NCBI GenBank assembly: GCA_033782935.1
Contig: JAWQEG010000710.1
Coordinates: 6,014,001-6,078,000 of the forward strand
DNA: 64,000 nt
Direction of reading: 5' to 3'
From: Petrolisthes cinctipes
Taxonomy: Eukaryota; Arthropoda; Malacostraca; Decapoda; Porcellanidae
This document shows positions 63,401 to 64,000 of this stretch, piece after piece. The notes beneath the pieces are model-generated. The model was not told where the DNA came from and made no database searches. It worked only from the letters and a program-made list of their open reading frames with translations. The position numbers and the translations under genes are program-made. Position 1 is the first letter of the stretch, and every line of letters starts with the position of its first letter.

Positions 63401-64000
63401 CCAAAACATGCTGAAAATCGATATTTTAGGTGCCCAAAGTCAACATGTTTATGCATCTTCTGCACTCGTTTATATCTCAAATTCAACCTCAACACACCCG
63501 AAAATTCGGTATTTTTGGGTCCTAGAAGCGATCCGTACATCCCTACTCCTAGTTAGAATGTTTCCGAGATACAAACCCAAAACATGCTCAAAATCGATAT
63601 TTTAGGTGCCCAAAAGTCGATATGTGCATGCATCTTCTGTACCTGTTTATATCTCAAATTCAGGCTCAAAACACCCGAAAATTCGATATTTTTGGGTCCC
63701 AGAAGCGATCTGTACATGCCTACTCAGTGCTAGAATATTTTCAAAATATAGGCTCAAAACATGCTAAAGATCGATATTTTAAGTGTCCAAAGTCGATATG
63801 TGCATGCATCATCTGTACCCGTTTATATCTCAAATTCTGGCTCAAAACTCCCGAAAATTCGATATTTTTTGGTCCCAGAAGCGATCTGTACATGCCTACT
63901 CCTAGTTAGAGTATTTTCAAAATACAGGCCCGAAACATGCTAAAAATCGATATTTTAGGTGCCCAAAGTCAATAAGTGCATGCATCTTCTGTAACCGTTT
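60445..64000 (+). repeat. Shortened, diverged relative of the 5339-bp unit
   Basis: Marks of the unit recur in the same order but at reduced spacing: GGTCAGCATG (GGTCAACATG in the other copies) near 61250, the F monomer with GATGTAGACCC near 62911, and CATGTTTATGCATC near 63445. Offsets to copy 2 fall from about 4231 (near 62.6-63.0 kb) to about 4055 (near 63.7 kb), a step of one monomer. The block runs off the right edge. Confidence 0.75.

Larger units (their letters stand above)
1..64000 (+). repeat. Satellite DNA array, 176-bp monomer family
   Basis: The whole window is built from tandem head-to-tail monomers. Each carries the same landmarks in order: GGCTCAAAACATG, ATCGATATTTTA, GTCCAAAGTCGATATG, TGCATGCATC, CCCGTTTATATC, CAAATTCAGGC, CACCCGAAAATTCGATATTT, GGGTCCCAGAAG, GATCTGTACATGCC and GCTAGAAT. 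Spacing between equal landmarks is 176 bp in the basic form, with 147-, 158- and 177-bp variants. I saw no inverted monomer and no unrelated insertion. Hand-counted G+C of a consensus monomer is about 36%. Long uninterrupted arrays of 150-180-bp monomers are typical of centromeric or heterochromatic satellites in plants and animals. The centromeric assignment is inference. No border of the array lies in the window. Confidence 0.97.

Noticed and set aside
1..64000. CRISPR array
   Set aside because: There are no short identical repeats separated by unique spacers. The whole monomer is repeated, with graded divergence, and there are no cas-like genes.
1..64000. tRNA, rRNA or other structured RNA genes
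   Set aside because: No cloverleaf, rRNA core motif or pol III box pair was recognised. All sequence is accounted for by monomers.
1..64000. Naming a species or a known satellite family
   Set aside because: Monomer length and composition resemble many plant and animal centromere satellites, but I do not recognise the sequence. A database search of the consensus would be needed to settle it.

Overview
The window is a single eukaryotic satellite DNA array from its first base to its last. I found no protein-coding gene, RNA gene, transposable element, origin or regulatory region. Everything is a head-to-tail tandem repeat in one orientation, with a basic monomer of 176 bp and about 36% G+C in a hand-counted consensus. 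At an average of about 165 bp per monomer, the window holds roughly 380-390 monomers. Open frames of up to 235 codons occur only because the monomers carry few stop codons on this strand. They are not genes.

Monomers fall into classes: the basic/D class (176 bp), A (147 bp, lacking 29 bp), B (177 bp), C (158 bp, lacking 18 bp) and E/F classes (about 176 bp). The 176-bp monomer is itself two diverged 88-bp halves, alike at about 57 of 88 positions without gaps. This suggests an older 88-bp repeat that dimerised. Monomers combine into higher-order repeats: a 658-bp A-B-C-D tetramer (17 copies placed) and a 499-bp E-D-A trimer (three in a row at 7.5-9.0 kb).

Layout: 0-20.4 kb is a mosaic of ABCD tetramers, EDA trimers and copied blocks (offsets 5642, 4018, 1497 and 486 bp). 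20.4-35.3 kb is a nearly identical tandem duplication of a 7455-bp unit (only four differences noticed), followed by a diverged, internally deleted third copy to about 36.6 kb. 37-49.7 kb is mixed, with a 465-bp local duplication and a 4382-bp-offset copy. 49.8-60.4 kb is a second large tandem duplication, unit 5339 bp (about 15 differences noticed). 60.4-64 kb is a diverged, shortened relative of that unit. The array runs past both window edges.

The layout fits unequal exchange and slippage inside a centromeric, pericentromeric or other heterochromatic array. Many class-defining variants are CG to TG or CG to CA changes. This suggests a genome with germline cytosine methylation, such as a plant or vertebrate. 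I do not recognise the satellite family and cannot name the species. No functional kinetochore element, including a proper CENP-B box, can be shown from sequence alone.
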